Shown here piece after piece: positions 45,126 through 52,847 of a stretch of DNA of 64,000 bases; within the stretch, counting starts at the first letter, position 1, and every line of letters starts with the position of its first letter. Below the pieces are notes generated by a model that was given only the letters and a program-made list of their open reading frames with translations, searched no databases and was not told the origin of the DNA. This DNA comes from Variovorax paradoxus (GTDB lineage Bacteria; Pseudomonadota; Gammaproteobacteria; Burkholderiales; Burkholderiaceae_C), in contig NZ_JAGGNW010000011.1 in assembly GCF_018614875.1 (NCBI RefSeq), positions 248,001-312,000 on the forward strand, written 5' to 3'. A program made the translations under genes and the position numbers.

Positions 45126-45485
45126 CCTCGCGGAGGCAGGAACCGGTGACCTCTTACAAGTGCAATACACGCGCCGTCGACGGCGCGGGCATAGTGATCC
45201 GACACCTCGCTAGCGTCTCGGCAACTCGCTTCCGACTCCTGATCCACGCCATTGCTCGGCCTTCGCCGAGTGATCAATCGGAGCACAGATCATGTCGTTC
45301 GATGTTTCTGGGCAGTTGGCGTCAGAGAACCGTTCCCCGCAGGCGGGCTCGAAAGGAAATTCGGGACGCGAAAAAGTAGAACTTTTTTGTTGCTTTCGCG
45401 TAACGACGACGGATCGAGCCACTGTTCTTGGTCGAGCTTTCCGTCATCCAAGAGACATTCGGCCGCCGCATGAAGGGGCGCCATC
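45126..45485. other. 360 bp without a supported gene
   Basis: Short frames exist on both strands but none has a ribosome site or protein-like composition that I trust. GC is somewhat lower than in the flanks, with an AAAAAGTAGAACTTTTTTG patch near 45370. It probably holds the promoter of the secreted protein gene at 45486. Confidence 0.5.
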
Positions 45486-45875
45486 ATGCCCACCGGTCGC
45501 ATGATCTGCCTGCTGTTGTGTGCCTCTGCCATCTCCGCCGTCTCCGAGGAGCGGGTGGCAACCGATGATCGGGAGTTTCTCAGCAAGGCTGAAATCGAGA
45601 GCACCTTGATTGGCAGGGCCATCGTTTCAAACAATCTTGCGACCGGCATGGTTTCGCGCTGGCAATTCCATCCGGACGGCCGCGTGGATTTTGTCAACCG
45701 AAGCGGCCCCGGCAGAGCGTCCGGCACATGGTTCTTCCAAGCCGATGGTTCGATGTGCGTGAAGATGGCCTTGAGAACCGGCTGCCGCTACTGGTTCAGA
45801 AAAAACGGCGCCATCGCGAACGCAAATACCAAGGCGTCGAACGCCCCGACGGTGGCCGAAATCAGCTTCGAATAG
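45486..45875 (+). CDS. Small secreted protein of unknown function
   Basis: 129 aa. A signal peptide (MICLLLCASAISAVS) begins a few residues after the start. The mature part resembles DUF995-like secreted proteins: FLSKAEIESTLIGRAIVSNN, then SRWQFHPDGRVDF, GTWFFQADGSMCVKM and CRYWFRKNG. This looks like a small beta-rich domain with two Cys (in SMCVKM and TGCRYW) that could form a disulfide. Lies inside the decayed island; no partner gene is obvious. Confidence 0.65.
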   Translation: MPTGRMICLLLCASAISAVSEERVATDDREFLSKAEIESTLIGRAIVSNNLATGMVSRWQFHPDGRVDFVNRSGPGRASGTWFFQADGSMCVKMALRTGCRYWFRKNGAIANANTKASNAPTVAEISFE

Positions 45876-45970
45876 CACCGCGAGTCTTGCCAAGACTTTG
45901 CCCAAACCATCCCAGGGGCGGATTCATCGCGTACAGTCGAAATTCAACATTCACCGACGCAGGCTTGGCC

Positions 45971-46219
45971 GTGCCCTACTACGAACTGAAGATTGGCAAC
46001 CAGACCGGCTTGGTCCAGGTCACCCAGGACCTCGTCTCCTACACGGCGACCTTGTACTGGATGCCCAATCGCCGAGCCCCGCGTGCCACGGACGAGGTCA
46101 ATTCCACGCCGCTGGCGCACCACCAGACCTTCGGCCAATCGGAGACCGAAGCGCTTGGGTTGCTCCGTGCCTGGGCCGTCGAGAACTTCGAGCCGGTCAG
46201 CAACTTCATCCAGATCTGA
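45971..46219 (+). CDS. Small hypothetical protein, GTG start
   Basis: 82 aa from a GTG codon: PYYELKIGNQTGLVQVTQDL, then SYTATLYWMPNRRAP and a C-terminal helix ETEALGLLRAWAVENF. No known domain is recognised. The frame is open for about 240 bases upstream but that part overlaps the secreted protein gene in another frame, so the GTG is the likely start; the ribosome site is weak. Last gene before the duplicated tRNA end. Confidence 0.5.
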   Translation: MPYYELKIGNQTGLVQVTQDLVSYTATLYWMPNRRAPRATDEVNSTPLAHHQTFGQSETEALGLLRAWAVENFEPVSNFIQI

Positions 46220-46328
46220 TCGCCTTCCGGCGCTCGGGCCTCGGACGTGGATGTGGGTAGAATTCGGCCTTCCCGGTCAGAAGCAGAAGCGGCCAAGTCG
46301 TTGATCTGCTTGGTATGTCTCCCTGCTC

Positions 46329-46371
46329 TGGGGCCAGAGGGTCGAAGGTTCAAATCCTTTCGCGCGACCCA
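46329..46371 (+). repeat. Duplicated tRNA-Pro 3' end (att-like remnant)
   Basis: GGGGCCAGAGGGTCGAAGGT and onward matches tRNA-Pro from the anticodon stem to the acceptor with about four differences, but ends CGCGCGACCC, so it cannot make a tRNA acceptor stem. Islands that integrate in tRNA genes leave exactly such a copy at their far end. The upstream flank is only loosely tRNA-like. Confidence 0.75.
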
Positions 46372-46395
46372 GTTTTCTTCTGTCCGGCCCGGAAT

Positions 46396-46472
46396 CTGCC
46401 CGTAGCTCAGTTGGATAGAGCACCTGCCTTCTAAGCAGGTTGTCGGGGGTTCGATCCCCTCCGGGCAGGCCA
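46396..46472 (+). tRNA. tRNA-Arg (anticodon TCT)
   Basis: 77 nt with encoded CCA. Acceptor CTGCCCG pairs with CGGGCAG, the anticodon loop CTTCTAA in CCTGC...GCAGG shows TCT, and the T arm is GGGGGTTCGATCCCCTC. It is followed by a terminator and a P4-type integrase gene, as expected for an integration target. Confidence 0.95.
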
Positions 46473-46505
46473 ATTTCCAGTCCCGAACCGCTCCAAATCG
46501 TCCTG

Positions 46506-46540
46506 AAACCCGCCCTCCTTCGAGGAGAAGCGGGTTTTTC
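46506..46540 (+). terminator. Intrinsic terminator after tRNA-Arg
   Basis: ACCCGC, then CTCCT-TCG-AGGAG, then GCGGGT and TTTTC: a two-part stem with a T-run. It isolates tRNA-Arg from the integrase gene. Confidence 0.75.
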
Positions 46541-46653
46541 TTTGCTCCACGACAGATCGGGGCATAGCATGTCTTGTCGGTACTTTGTCGGTACTTCTGC
46601 AGGTATTTGCCCTGTCGCCGAAACCAGGTACCGACAGCAAGGAGAAAAACCCA

Positions 46654-47892
46654 ATGCTGACAGACACTTTCGTGAGGCAAGTGAAGCACAAGGGCACCGA
46701 GATCGGCGAGCGCTACGCGGACGGTGGCGGCATGTACCTGCGCGTCAAAGCCGCAGGCAAGTACTGGCGCATGGACTATCGGTTCAACGGCAAGGCGAAG
46801 ACGCTGGCCTTGGGCGTCTACCCTGCGGTATCGCTCGCGAAGGCCCGGCAGCGACGCGACAAGGCTCGCGAGCTGCTTGCAGACAACGTCGATCCCGGCC
46901 TGGCGAAGCGCGCGGAGAAACTGTCCCGGGCGGTGGAAGCAGCCAATACCTTCGAGGCCTTGGCGCGGGAATTCCATGCGACCAAGGCCAGCAGTTGGAG
47001 CGCGTCCTATTCGGAGCGCTGGCTGCGCATCATGGACAAGGACCTGTTCCCCTACATCGGCAAGCTGCCCATCTCCTCGATCCAAGCCAGGGACCTTCTG
47101 CACGCGCTCAAGCGCATCGAGGGCCGGGGCGTGATCGAGACGGCCCACACCCTGCGCCAGTGCGCCGGACAGGTGTTCCGCTACGGTGTGCAGACAGGCC
47201 GGTGCGCGAGCAATCCGGCCCCGGACCTGCACGGCGCGCTCCGACCTGTGCTCACAAAGAGCATGGCCGCCGTTCTGGAGCCCCAGAAAGTGGGCGAATT
47301 GATGCGCGCCATCTACGGCTACAGCGGGCAACCGATCACCCGTGCCGCCCTCCTCCTGTCCGCCCTGCTCTTTCAGCGCCCGGGCAACATCCGTGCGATG
47401 GAATGGGCCTGGATCGACTTCGAAAAAGCGATGCTGACCATCCCGGCGCAGGACATGAAGCGCAGGCTCCATGAAAAGCTCAACGGCCGACCCCACTTTG
47501 TGCCGCTGGCGAAGCAGGCCCTGCAGACACTGGAGGAAATTGAGCCATTGACCGGACATGGCCGATACGTATTCCCCAGCATCCGCACGGGAGAACGCCC
47601 CATGAGCGAAAACACCGTGAACGCTGCATTGCGAAGGCTGGGGTACACCAACGACGAGATGACCGCCCACGGTTTTCGTGCAATGGCCCGCACGGTCATG
47701 GCGGAGCAATTGCACGGCATTTCGTCTGACGTCATCGAGGCACAGCTTGCCCATGGCAAGAGCGGGCCGCTGGGTACGGCCTACGACCGCGCGGAGTTCA
47801 TGGACAAGCGCAAGGACATGATGCAGCGCTGGGCGGACTACCTGGGCCAACTTGCCGCAAGCGCGCAAATCCTGGCGCTCAAGGCAGCCTAG
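46654..47892 (+). CDS. P4-type tyrosine site-specific integrase
   Basis: 412 aa. The N-terminal DUF4102/Arm-binding domain (GERYADGGGMYLRVKAAGKY) is typical of P4-like integrases that insert islands into tRNA genes. Catalytic residues are visible: Arg in RPGNIRAMEW, HGFRAMARTVM (His, Arg) and the nucleophile Tyr in GTAYDRAEF. AAGGAG lies 9 bases before the ATG; in-frame upstream starts lack it. The gene lies 181 bp downstream of tRNA-Arg, the standard place. It appears intact. Confidence 0.93.
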   Translation: MLTDTFVRQVKHKGTEIGERYADGGGMYLRVKAAGKYWRMDYRFNGKAKTLALGVYPAVSLAKARQRRDKARELLADNVDPGLAKRAEKLSRAVEAANTFEALAREFHATKASSWSASYSERWLRIMDKDLFPYIGKLPISSIQARDLLHALKRIEGRGVIETAHTLRQCAGQVFRYGVQTGRCASNPAPDLHGALRPVLTKSMAAVLEPQKVGELMRAIYGYSGQPITRAALLLSALLFQRPGNIRAMEWAWIDFEKAMLTIPAQDMKRRLHEKLNGRPHFVPLAKQALQTLEEIEPLTGHGRYVFPSIRTGERPMSENTVNAALRRLGYTNDEMTAHGFRAMARTVMAEQLHGISSDVIEAQLAHGKSGPLGTAYDRAEFMDKRKDMMQRWADYLGQLAASAQILALKAA

Positions 47893-48029
47893 TTGCGCCT
47901 CGGCAAGGCGTTCATTTCTTACGAACGACGTCGAGGCTTCCGGAGCGATACGCCGATGCCTCGATGCAGGCGATTTGGGCGACTGCCCCCTTGACGCGCA
48001 ACGCGCGGCACCGGATTGCGTCCGTACAG

Positions 48030-48296
48030 TCAACTCACTCGACGCGTGTGCGTGAGCGAGGCATCCGCGTAACCCTCCGGATCATCGATCCAGCGCTGAA
48101 TCGCCGCACGCGGCCAACCACAAGCGCGGCCGCCCAGGTGCACGGGAGGGGGAAACTTTCCTCCAGCAATTCTTCGGTACACGGTGGTGCGACTCAGTGC
48201 GGTGATGCGTACCACATCGGCCATGCGAAAGAACGCGGGAACGCCGACAGTCTGTGGACCAAGTTCGCGACGGTTGACATGGTTTCCAACTTGCAT
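48030..48296 (-). CDS. AlpA-family helix-turn-helix regulator
   Basis: 88 aa. FFRMADVVRITALSRTTVYRRIAGGKFPPPVHLG is the AlpA/MerR-like helix-turn-helix, followed by WPRAAIQRWIDD. Such proteins are encoded next to P4-type integrases and control excision or island genes. It converges with the integrase across 137 bp without other genes. Confidence 0.88.
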   Translation of the reverse strand: MQVGNHVNRRELGPQTVGVPAFFRMADVVRITALSRTTVYRRIAGGKFPPPVHLGGRACGWPRAAIQRWIDDPEGYADASLTHTRRVS

Positions 48297-48887
48297 GACA
48301 GATCCTTCATGGGTGCCGTGCTTTCAAGCAGCAATTGTTCGGGATGAAATGTCTCGCTTGAAGAGCCCGAATAGGGGCGGAACAGCGCCCGGGCCAGAAC
48401 AAACAATGCCGTGCGCCGGGCTTGACAGTCGCAGTCCACCCAATGGCAGCCTCCTCCTCGAATTCGTCCTCCGCTGGGTTTACGTTTAGCGTGCGACGAA
48501 GTGCGACCTCAGACAACTATCACTTTTGACAGCCCTCCAGGCCTCCGAAAAATCATGGATGGTCTTGCGAAGACGTGACGGCGACGGCCCCCAACGAAGC
48601 GGACGTGGAACTGGTGAACTGTGTGGAACTGCCGCACGTACGGATCCGTGCGGGGGCGAGGAGTAATCGCCGTCCGTATCGCGATCGATTCAACAGTCTT
48701 GGAGGTTGAGTCGCTCGTCGCCGAGGTATGCGAAGGCCTTTGGGAATCGCATCTTCTCCGAATCTCGGGGAAGAATCGGGGAAGAATTGCGCTCTGGTTC
48801 TGATTGTCAGCCTATCTTCGGCAGCCCAAATCCGAACCCGAACATGGACCCGCTCTTCTTGGCCATCGCCGGCTCGGGTTCATCCTT
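48297..48887. other. 591 bp without a supported gene
   Basis: Only short frames with no ribosome site or sensible composition occur; the longest plus-strand one (48621-48803) looks random. The left part must hold the promoter of the AlpA-like gene. A 29 bp stretch at 48745-48773 recurs with four mismatches at 50737-50765. The region may be remains of lost island genes. Confidence 0.5.
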
Positions 48888-49088
48888 TCACGGCCCGACA
48901 TCGAGATCCTCGACCATCTTCTGTAGCTCGAGCAGGCCGGCAGCCATCGCTGCCTTGTAGGTCTTCATGGATCGCGACTGCTGGTTGCGGACGTGCCAGC
49001 CCTCGCCTTCGAGTTTGACCAGGCGCCAGCGGAAGGCACCCTCTTCCTCTTCGATCACGGTGACGGCAATCCTGCGGAGTGGCTGCAT
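48888..49088 (-). CDS. Small hypothetical protein, island-associated
   Basis: 66 aa from the ATG at 49086-49088: MQPLRRIAVTVIEEEEGAF, then WRLVKLEGEGWHV and a C-terminal KAAMAAGLLELQKMVEDL helix. Looks like a small alpha-beta protein; I know this type only from plasmids and islands of Burkholderiales, without function. The longer frame upstream crosses a terminator and is rejected. Separated from 49270-49503 by that terminator, so it probably has its own promoter. Confidence 0.6.
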   Translation of the reverse strand: MQPLRRIAVTVIEEEEGAFRWRLVKLEGEGWHVRNQQSRSMKTYKAAMAAGLLELQKMVEDLDVGP

Positions 49089-49153
49089 GGCCCGATAGTC
49101 ATCCCGATCCTGACCGCGGCCTGTCGGACGAGCCGCCCACCTGTCGCACGGAC

Positions 49154-49181
49154 AAAAAAACGCCCAGCACGCGGCTGGGCG
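49154..49181 (-). terminator. Intrinsic terminator downstream of the LexA-box gene 49270-49503
   Basis: CGCCCAGC-CGCGT-GCTGGGCG on the minus strand followed by seven T (49160-49154). It ends the leftward transcript from the LexA-box promoter. Confidence 0.8.
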
Positions 49182-49269
49182 GAATCCTTGACCATGTCGC
49201 CACATCAAGGGCCCCACAACCAAGATTCGGGGCAACTGCAAATTCGGGTTTGAGCAACGGCTCGAGATG

Positions 49270-49503
49270 TCAGAGGTGGCCGACTTCCAGGCCGGCAGCC
49301 AGTCGGCCGGGCGGCTCAGTGATCGGTTTCAGCCACTCCACAGCCGCCTTGTCGGGCGGCATTCGTCGCAGCCGTTCGTCGCGCCACAAATCGCGCGCGA
49401 CATCCTCCAACTCAAGCGGGTCGACGGTGTGCCACTGTTGCTGCAACCGGTGCGCGCAGGCGGCAATCCAGAGGGTGGCAGGCATTGTTTCCATGGTTTG
49501 CAT
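49270..49503 (-). CDS. Small hypothetical protein behind a LexA box
   Basis: 77 aa: PATLWIAACAHRLQQQWHTV, then LELEDVARDLWRDERLRRMPP and KAAVEWLKPI. Mostly helical and acidic-basic mixed, without a known domain. The composition (WRDERLR, PPDKAAVEWL) resembles small proteins of Burkholderiales plasmids and islands. A LexA box lies 14-31 bp upstream of its ATG, so DNA damage should induce it. A terminator follows. Confidence 0.65.
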   Translation of the reverse strand: MQTMETMPATLWIAACAHRLQQQWHTVDPLELEDVARDLWRDERLRRMPPDKAAVEWLKPITEPPGRLAAGLEVGHL

Positions 49504-49514
49504 TCTACCAAAAG

Positions 49515-49534
49515 AACTGTATATTTAACCAGTA
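49515..49534. promoter_or_regulatory. LexA (SOS) box between divergent small genes
   Basis: AACTGTATATTTAACCAGTA matches TACTGTATATATATACAGTA in 16 of 20 positions, including the essential CTG-N10-CAG. It lies 11 bp upstream of the minus-strand gene 49270-49503 and 33 bp upstream of the plus-strand gene 49568-49846; TATATT inside it could be the -10 of the latter. Confidence 0.75.
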
Positions 49535-49567
49535 GTTTTGAAGGCCACGAATGCCACGGAGGGCCCC

Positions 49568-49846
49568 ATGAAAGAGGTCCAGTACTTCTTTTTTTTCCAG
49601 CCCGCCCCGGCCGGCACTCGAAAGAAGCCGAGCCTTACACGCTGGAAATTGAGCATGGAAGACGCGATGCAGAACCACCCGACTTGGTGGCCCGACCTGG
49701 CCAGCCGCGAGGTCCGGCGGATTCCCGAAACCAGCGAGGAGCTGGCAGAGCGTTCCAAGTGGATCGAGGGCTATGGCGCGCGACAGAAGACCGAAGCGGA
49801 GCTCGACTTTGAGACCCGCACATGCGGCAAAGGAAATGAACCATGA
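49568..49846 (+). CDS. Small hypothetical protein, LexA-box controlled, first of a coupled pair
   Basis: 92 aa. GGAGGG lies about 6 bases before the ATG. N-terminal MKEVQYFFFFQPAPAGTRKK, then PSLTRWKLSMEDAM and an acidic helical C-terminus. An unusual run of four Phe begins the protein. No known domain. Its stop overlaps the next gene as ATGA, so both are made from one message under the LexA box. DNA damage response is inferred from the box only. Confidence 0.65.
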   Translation: MKEVQYFFFFQPAPAGTRKKPSLTRWKLSMEDAMQNHPTWWPDLASREVRRIPETSEELAERSKWIEGYGARQKTEAELDFETRTCGKGNEP

Positions 49847-50250
49847 ATCAAGCTGAGCTTTTCTACCCAGAGGCGCCTGCGCCGGCGCGCCCGGCCATCG
49901 TTCCTCGGGTTGCGCCAACCCCCGACGCTCGGCCCCAGGTAGAAGGCCCGGAAGCTGAATCGCGGTGCGCGTACACCGTGCGGCTCACCGACTATCCGTA
50001 TCCCTCGGCCGACGCCGTCAAGGTGTCGGAGCAGCGTTTTAGACGGGAGCTCGACCGGCAGTTGGGCGATGACGTGGCGCGGTCGCTCCGTGCGTACCGG
50101 AACGTGACCGAGTCCAGTGAAGGGGACCTCACGAAGGAAGAAGTCGCGCTCGCCTCGCGCTGGGCGAAGGCCTATGAGGCAGCCAGGACCGCTGGCTTCC
50201 GCGACTTGGGCGACACCGACGAGGCGCACTTCGAGGTTCGCCCGATCTGA
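49843..50250 (+). CDS. Hypothetical protein, second of a LexA-box pair
   Basis: 135 aa. The N-terminus is Pro/Ala-rich and probably disordered (EAPAPARPAIVPRVAPTP). The rest is charged and helical (SEQRFRRELDRQLGDDVARS, then KEEVALASRWAKAYEAARTA). No known domain; it does not resemble UmuD, UmuC or ImuA. Translationally coupled to 49568-49846. Confidence 0.65.
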   Translation: MNQAELFYPEAPAPARPAIVPRVAPTPDARPQVEGPEAESRCAYTVRLTDYPYPSADAVKVSEQRFRRELDRQLGDDVARSLRAYRNVTESSEGDLTKEEVALASRWAKAYEAARTAGFRDLGDTDEAHFEVRPI

Positions 50251-50271
50251 GATCCTGTTCATGCCGTCCTC

Positions 50272-50670
50272 CTAGTGGTTGATGGTGCAGGTGCCGGTGG
50301 CGATGCCGCCGCGTCCGTTGTTCTCGACGAAGCGCAGCGACCTGAAGATCTGCAGGTCAAACTGCGAGCGGAAGACGTAGAACTTCTTGAAGTCGTTGAA
50401 GGTGTCGTGCGCAATATGGTCGACCGGATAGCGGTCGCAGGTGACCTTGCCGACGCTCGGTTCGAACGAGCAGCGTGACATGACGGCGCCGTTGCCGGCG
50501 TTGCCCTCATTGATTTCGGCGGTGGGTTTCAGGCGTTCCAGCTCGGCCGGTGGTGAACGGCGGTCTTCGCTGAAGCGGTGCTCGACGGTGCAGTGGTAGC
50601 TCGCGGCAAAGGCCGGGTTGGCAAACAGCACCAACGCCAGCAGCGCCGACGTGAAGAAGACAAAGTTCAT
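50272..50670 (-). CDS. Small secreted protein of unknown function
   Basis: 132 aa. A clear signal peptide (NFVFFTSALLALVLFANPAF) with cleavage near AFA-AS. The mature part has four Cys (YHCTVEH, SRCSFEP, VTCDRYP, GTCTINH), probably two disulfides. The fold is unrecognised. The ATG at 50668-50670 is the natural signal-peptide start; a longer frame upstream is not needed. Lies 107 bp after the cytochrome c gene on the same strand. Confidence 0.7.
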   Translation of the reverse strand: MNFVFFTSALLALVLFANPAFAASYHCTVEHRFSEDRRSPPAELERLKPTAEINEGNAGNGAVMSRCSFEPSVGKVTCDRYPVDHIAHDTFNDFKKFYVFRSQFDLQIFRSLRFVENNGRGGIATGTCTINH

Positions 50671-50777
50671 GCGATCGCCAGCGCCGTAGCGCAGGATGTC
50701 TTGGGCATTCGCGGCGGCCATCCATCCTCCTCTGTCAATCGCATCTTCCCAAAATCTCAGGGAAGCTCCCGCGACGT

Positions 50778-51308
50778 TCATCCGGGAAACTGCACCACCG
50801 GGCCGCCAGGCTTGGTACCCGGCGGAACAAAGGCGGGTGCCGGGTCGCCGCCGCGGCCGAGCGAGCGGGTGTAGGCGTAGATGGCCTTCAAGTCCGCGTC
50901 GGTCATGGGGCGCACGTTGAACCATGGCATGGGCGGACGGGGGGTCATGGTGCGCGCATGCTTCACCCACTGCTGCTGGCTCATGTCGGCCATGAACAAG
51001 CGCAGGTTGACCGGGTATGTGGTACCCCACGGGCCGGACCATCCCAAGGCGTCGCCAGTCAACCACAGCTTCTCGTCCACCTCGCCGTTCTTTGCGGCGT
51101 AACCAGGCGTGTGGCAATCGTTGCAGCCCGCGATCATCACCAGGTAGCGGCCGCGCTGGATCTCGCCCTTGTTCGCCTTCTGGCCGCTGCCCGTTTGCGC
51201 CCCTGCCAAGGCCGAGGACAGGAGGATGGTCAACACGGCGGTGGAGCGCGCGATGCGGCGAATCAGGTGAGCCGTTGGAGCGGCATGTGGACTCATGCGA
51301 TTCTTCAT
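50778..51308 (-). CDS. Periplasmic c-type cytochrome
   Basis: 176 aa. Signal peptide (IARSTAVLTILLSSALAGAQ) and a single heme-binding CNDCH, with Met ligand candidates in MADMSQQQW and WFNVRPMTDADLKAIYAYTRSL. The latter matches the C-terminal helix of cytochromes fused to or paired with dehydrogenases (SorB/GMC-partner type). No dehydrogenase lies nearby. The ATG at 51306-51308 has GGGGAG upstream. Confidence 0.85.
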   Translation of the reverse strand: MKNRMSPHAAPTAHLIRRIARSTAVLTILLSSALAGAQTGSGQKANKGEIQRGRYLVMIAGCNDCHTPGYAAKNGEVDEKLWLTGDALGWSGPWGTTYPVNLRLFMADMSQQQWVKHARTMTPRPPMPWFNVRPMTDADLKAIYAYTRSLGRGGDPAPAFVPPGTKPGGPVVQFPG

Positions 51309-51600
51309 GGCTGGCTCCCCAGTCTGGCGTTCATTCATGTCGAAGTAGACATGGCACCACGGTAGCGATCGGTTCTGAGCCGCGCATGGGCGCTTTGACC
51401 TGTTTCTGCCTGGTAGTTTTGTCACGGGCACCCGGCGGCGAACAACGAATGGGGGAACACCTGGCCGCCCGGTAACGCCAAGGCCTATGCCAAATGTGGA
51501 ATCGATAGGCTGCATCGACTGAGGTATCTTCCGAACCCGACCGGTGCGCTGATGATGGTGCCCGTGTCGCCCATTCCATCTTCCGGTCGGGAGTCGCAAC

Positions 51601-51879
51601 GTGGCGCATGCGCTTTTCAAGCAGATCCTGGCGACGCCGCTGCCAATGCGGTTCCACAGTCCATCCGAAATAGATCGGCTCAAGGACCTGCGAGATGCGG
51701 GGTACGTCAAGGTGGCGTTCTCGCCGCCGCAAGGCGCGACGCCACCCTGCGCCACGGTGCTCGAGGTCACGAATCTGGGACGCGCTGCAGCGCGCTACTT
51801 CGGATCGACCTACGGGCCGCATCCTGATCTGCCTTCGCTCGCCTTCGTGCTTCCTTCCCGGCACAATCCGGCCGGTTGA
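51601..51879 (+). CDS. Hypothetical protein, GTG start
   Basis: 92 aa. PMRFHSPSEIDRLKDLRDAG followed by YVKVAFSPPQ and ATVLEVTNLGRAAARYF. The layout suggests a small winged-helix-like domain, as in wHTH proteins where a helix pair is followed by a hairpin and a terminal helix. The function is unknown. The 292 bp upstream, shared with the divergent cytochrome gene, show no strong site. Confidence 0.6.
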   Translation: MAHALFKQILATPLPMRFHSPSEIDRLKDLRDAGYVKVAFSPPQGATPPCATVLEVTNLGRAAARYFGSTYGPHPDLPSLAFVLPSRHNPAG

Positions 51880-51908
51880 TCTTCCGACCCGATGTTGGCC
51901 GCGCTCGC

Positions 51909-52847
51909 CTACGGCACCGGCTCCAGAAACTCGAAGCCCATGGTCCGCGCGTGATAGTGCAGCCCGCCGTCCTGCACGATCAGGAAGCGTGCGCTCATCT
52001 TGCCCGCGTTGTGATGCGAATGCGGCGCGCCCGGCGGCGTGACGAGCGTCGCCCAGGGCTCCCATGGACAGCGCGCTCCGGCGATGATCGAATGGCATGC
52101 CTCACCCCGGACCACCAGCGTGACGGCCGCGGAATTGTGGCGGTGCGATCGCTGGTGCGTACGCGGCTCCAGGGTGTTGAAGCTCAAGGTCAGCGTGGGC
52201 GTCAGGTTGCGCGCTGCCTGTTGCCGGTCAGACGAAAAAATCAGCGCACGGCCCGAAGTCGTGTCGCTCGTGGCCATGGAAAAGATCAGTGCGAACTGCC
52301 GCTCGATCTCGTCGGCGGGATAGTGCACCGCATCGACGGGCGCGTTCGCAGCCGCCGGCGGCTGCGATCCGTCGAAGGCCAGCTGCGGCTCGTTGCCCAC
52401 AGTCCACAACAGAGCGCCCGCGGAGCCGGCGGTGAGGCGGTAGTCCCATGCCGCGGGCAGCAGGAAGACGTCGCCCGTGCCGAATGCGAAGCTTTGCGCC
52501 GATCCGCCGAGCTCGCCGCCCCCTGCAATCACGTACCAGACCGAGCCGGTGCCGCGCACGTCGAGCGGCAGTGCGTCGCCGGGCGCAACGCGCAGGTAGC
52601 GCGCGAGCATGAGTGGCGTGGTGGCAGCAAATCCGCAGCCCAGCGCATCGGACTGGTCGCAATCGAACACGCCGAACGCGTCTTCGCGCGGTGGCACGAA
52701 AAGCCGCGCGGGAACCTCGGGCAGCTTCACGTTGAACGCGTTGCCGGAGTTGAAGAACCGCGCGCGGGCCTGCGCCGCGTTCGCGGGCGCTGCGGGCCGC
52801 TGCGCCGGCAGGTCTGCCATGTCGGCGATCGGCGAGTTCGTTTTCAA
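51909..52847 (-). CDS. Bicupin-like protein
   Basis: 312 aa. Two cupin-type halves are suggested: the first around VWYVIAGGGELGGSAQSFAF and FGTGDVFLLPA, the second with RSHRHNSAAVTLVVRGEACH and LVTPPGAPHSHHNAG, which supply His metal ligands. It could be a dioxygenase, isomerase or aminohydrolase of the cupin superfamily. Last gene of the catabolic cluster, coupled to the amidase by ATGA. Confidence 0.78.
   Translation of the reverse strand: MKTNSPIADMADLPAQRPAAPANAAQARARFFNSGNAFNVKLPEVPARLFVPPREDAFGVFDCDQSDALGCGFAATTPLMLARYLRVAPGDALPLDVRGTGSVWYVIAGGGELGGSAQSFAFGTGDVFLLPAAWDYRLTAGSAGALLWTVGNEPQLAFDGSQPPAAANAPVDAVHYPADEIERQFALIFSMATSDTTSGRALIFSSDRQQAARNLTPTLTLSFNTLEPRTHQRSHRHNSAAVTLVVRGEACHSIIAGARCPWEPWATLVTPPGAPHSHHNAGKMSARFLIVQDGGLHYHARTMGFEFLEPVP

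Noticed and set aside
46293-46371. A complete second tRNA-Pro gene
   Set aside because: The 5' half is only loosely similar and the acceptor stem cannot form; only the 3' half is a convincing copy.
48621-48803. A 60 aa plus-strand gene in the island gap
   Set aside because: No ribosome site, no protein-like pattern, and no overlap with recognisable families.
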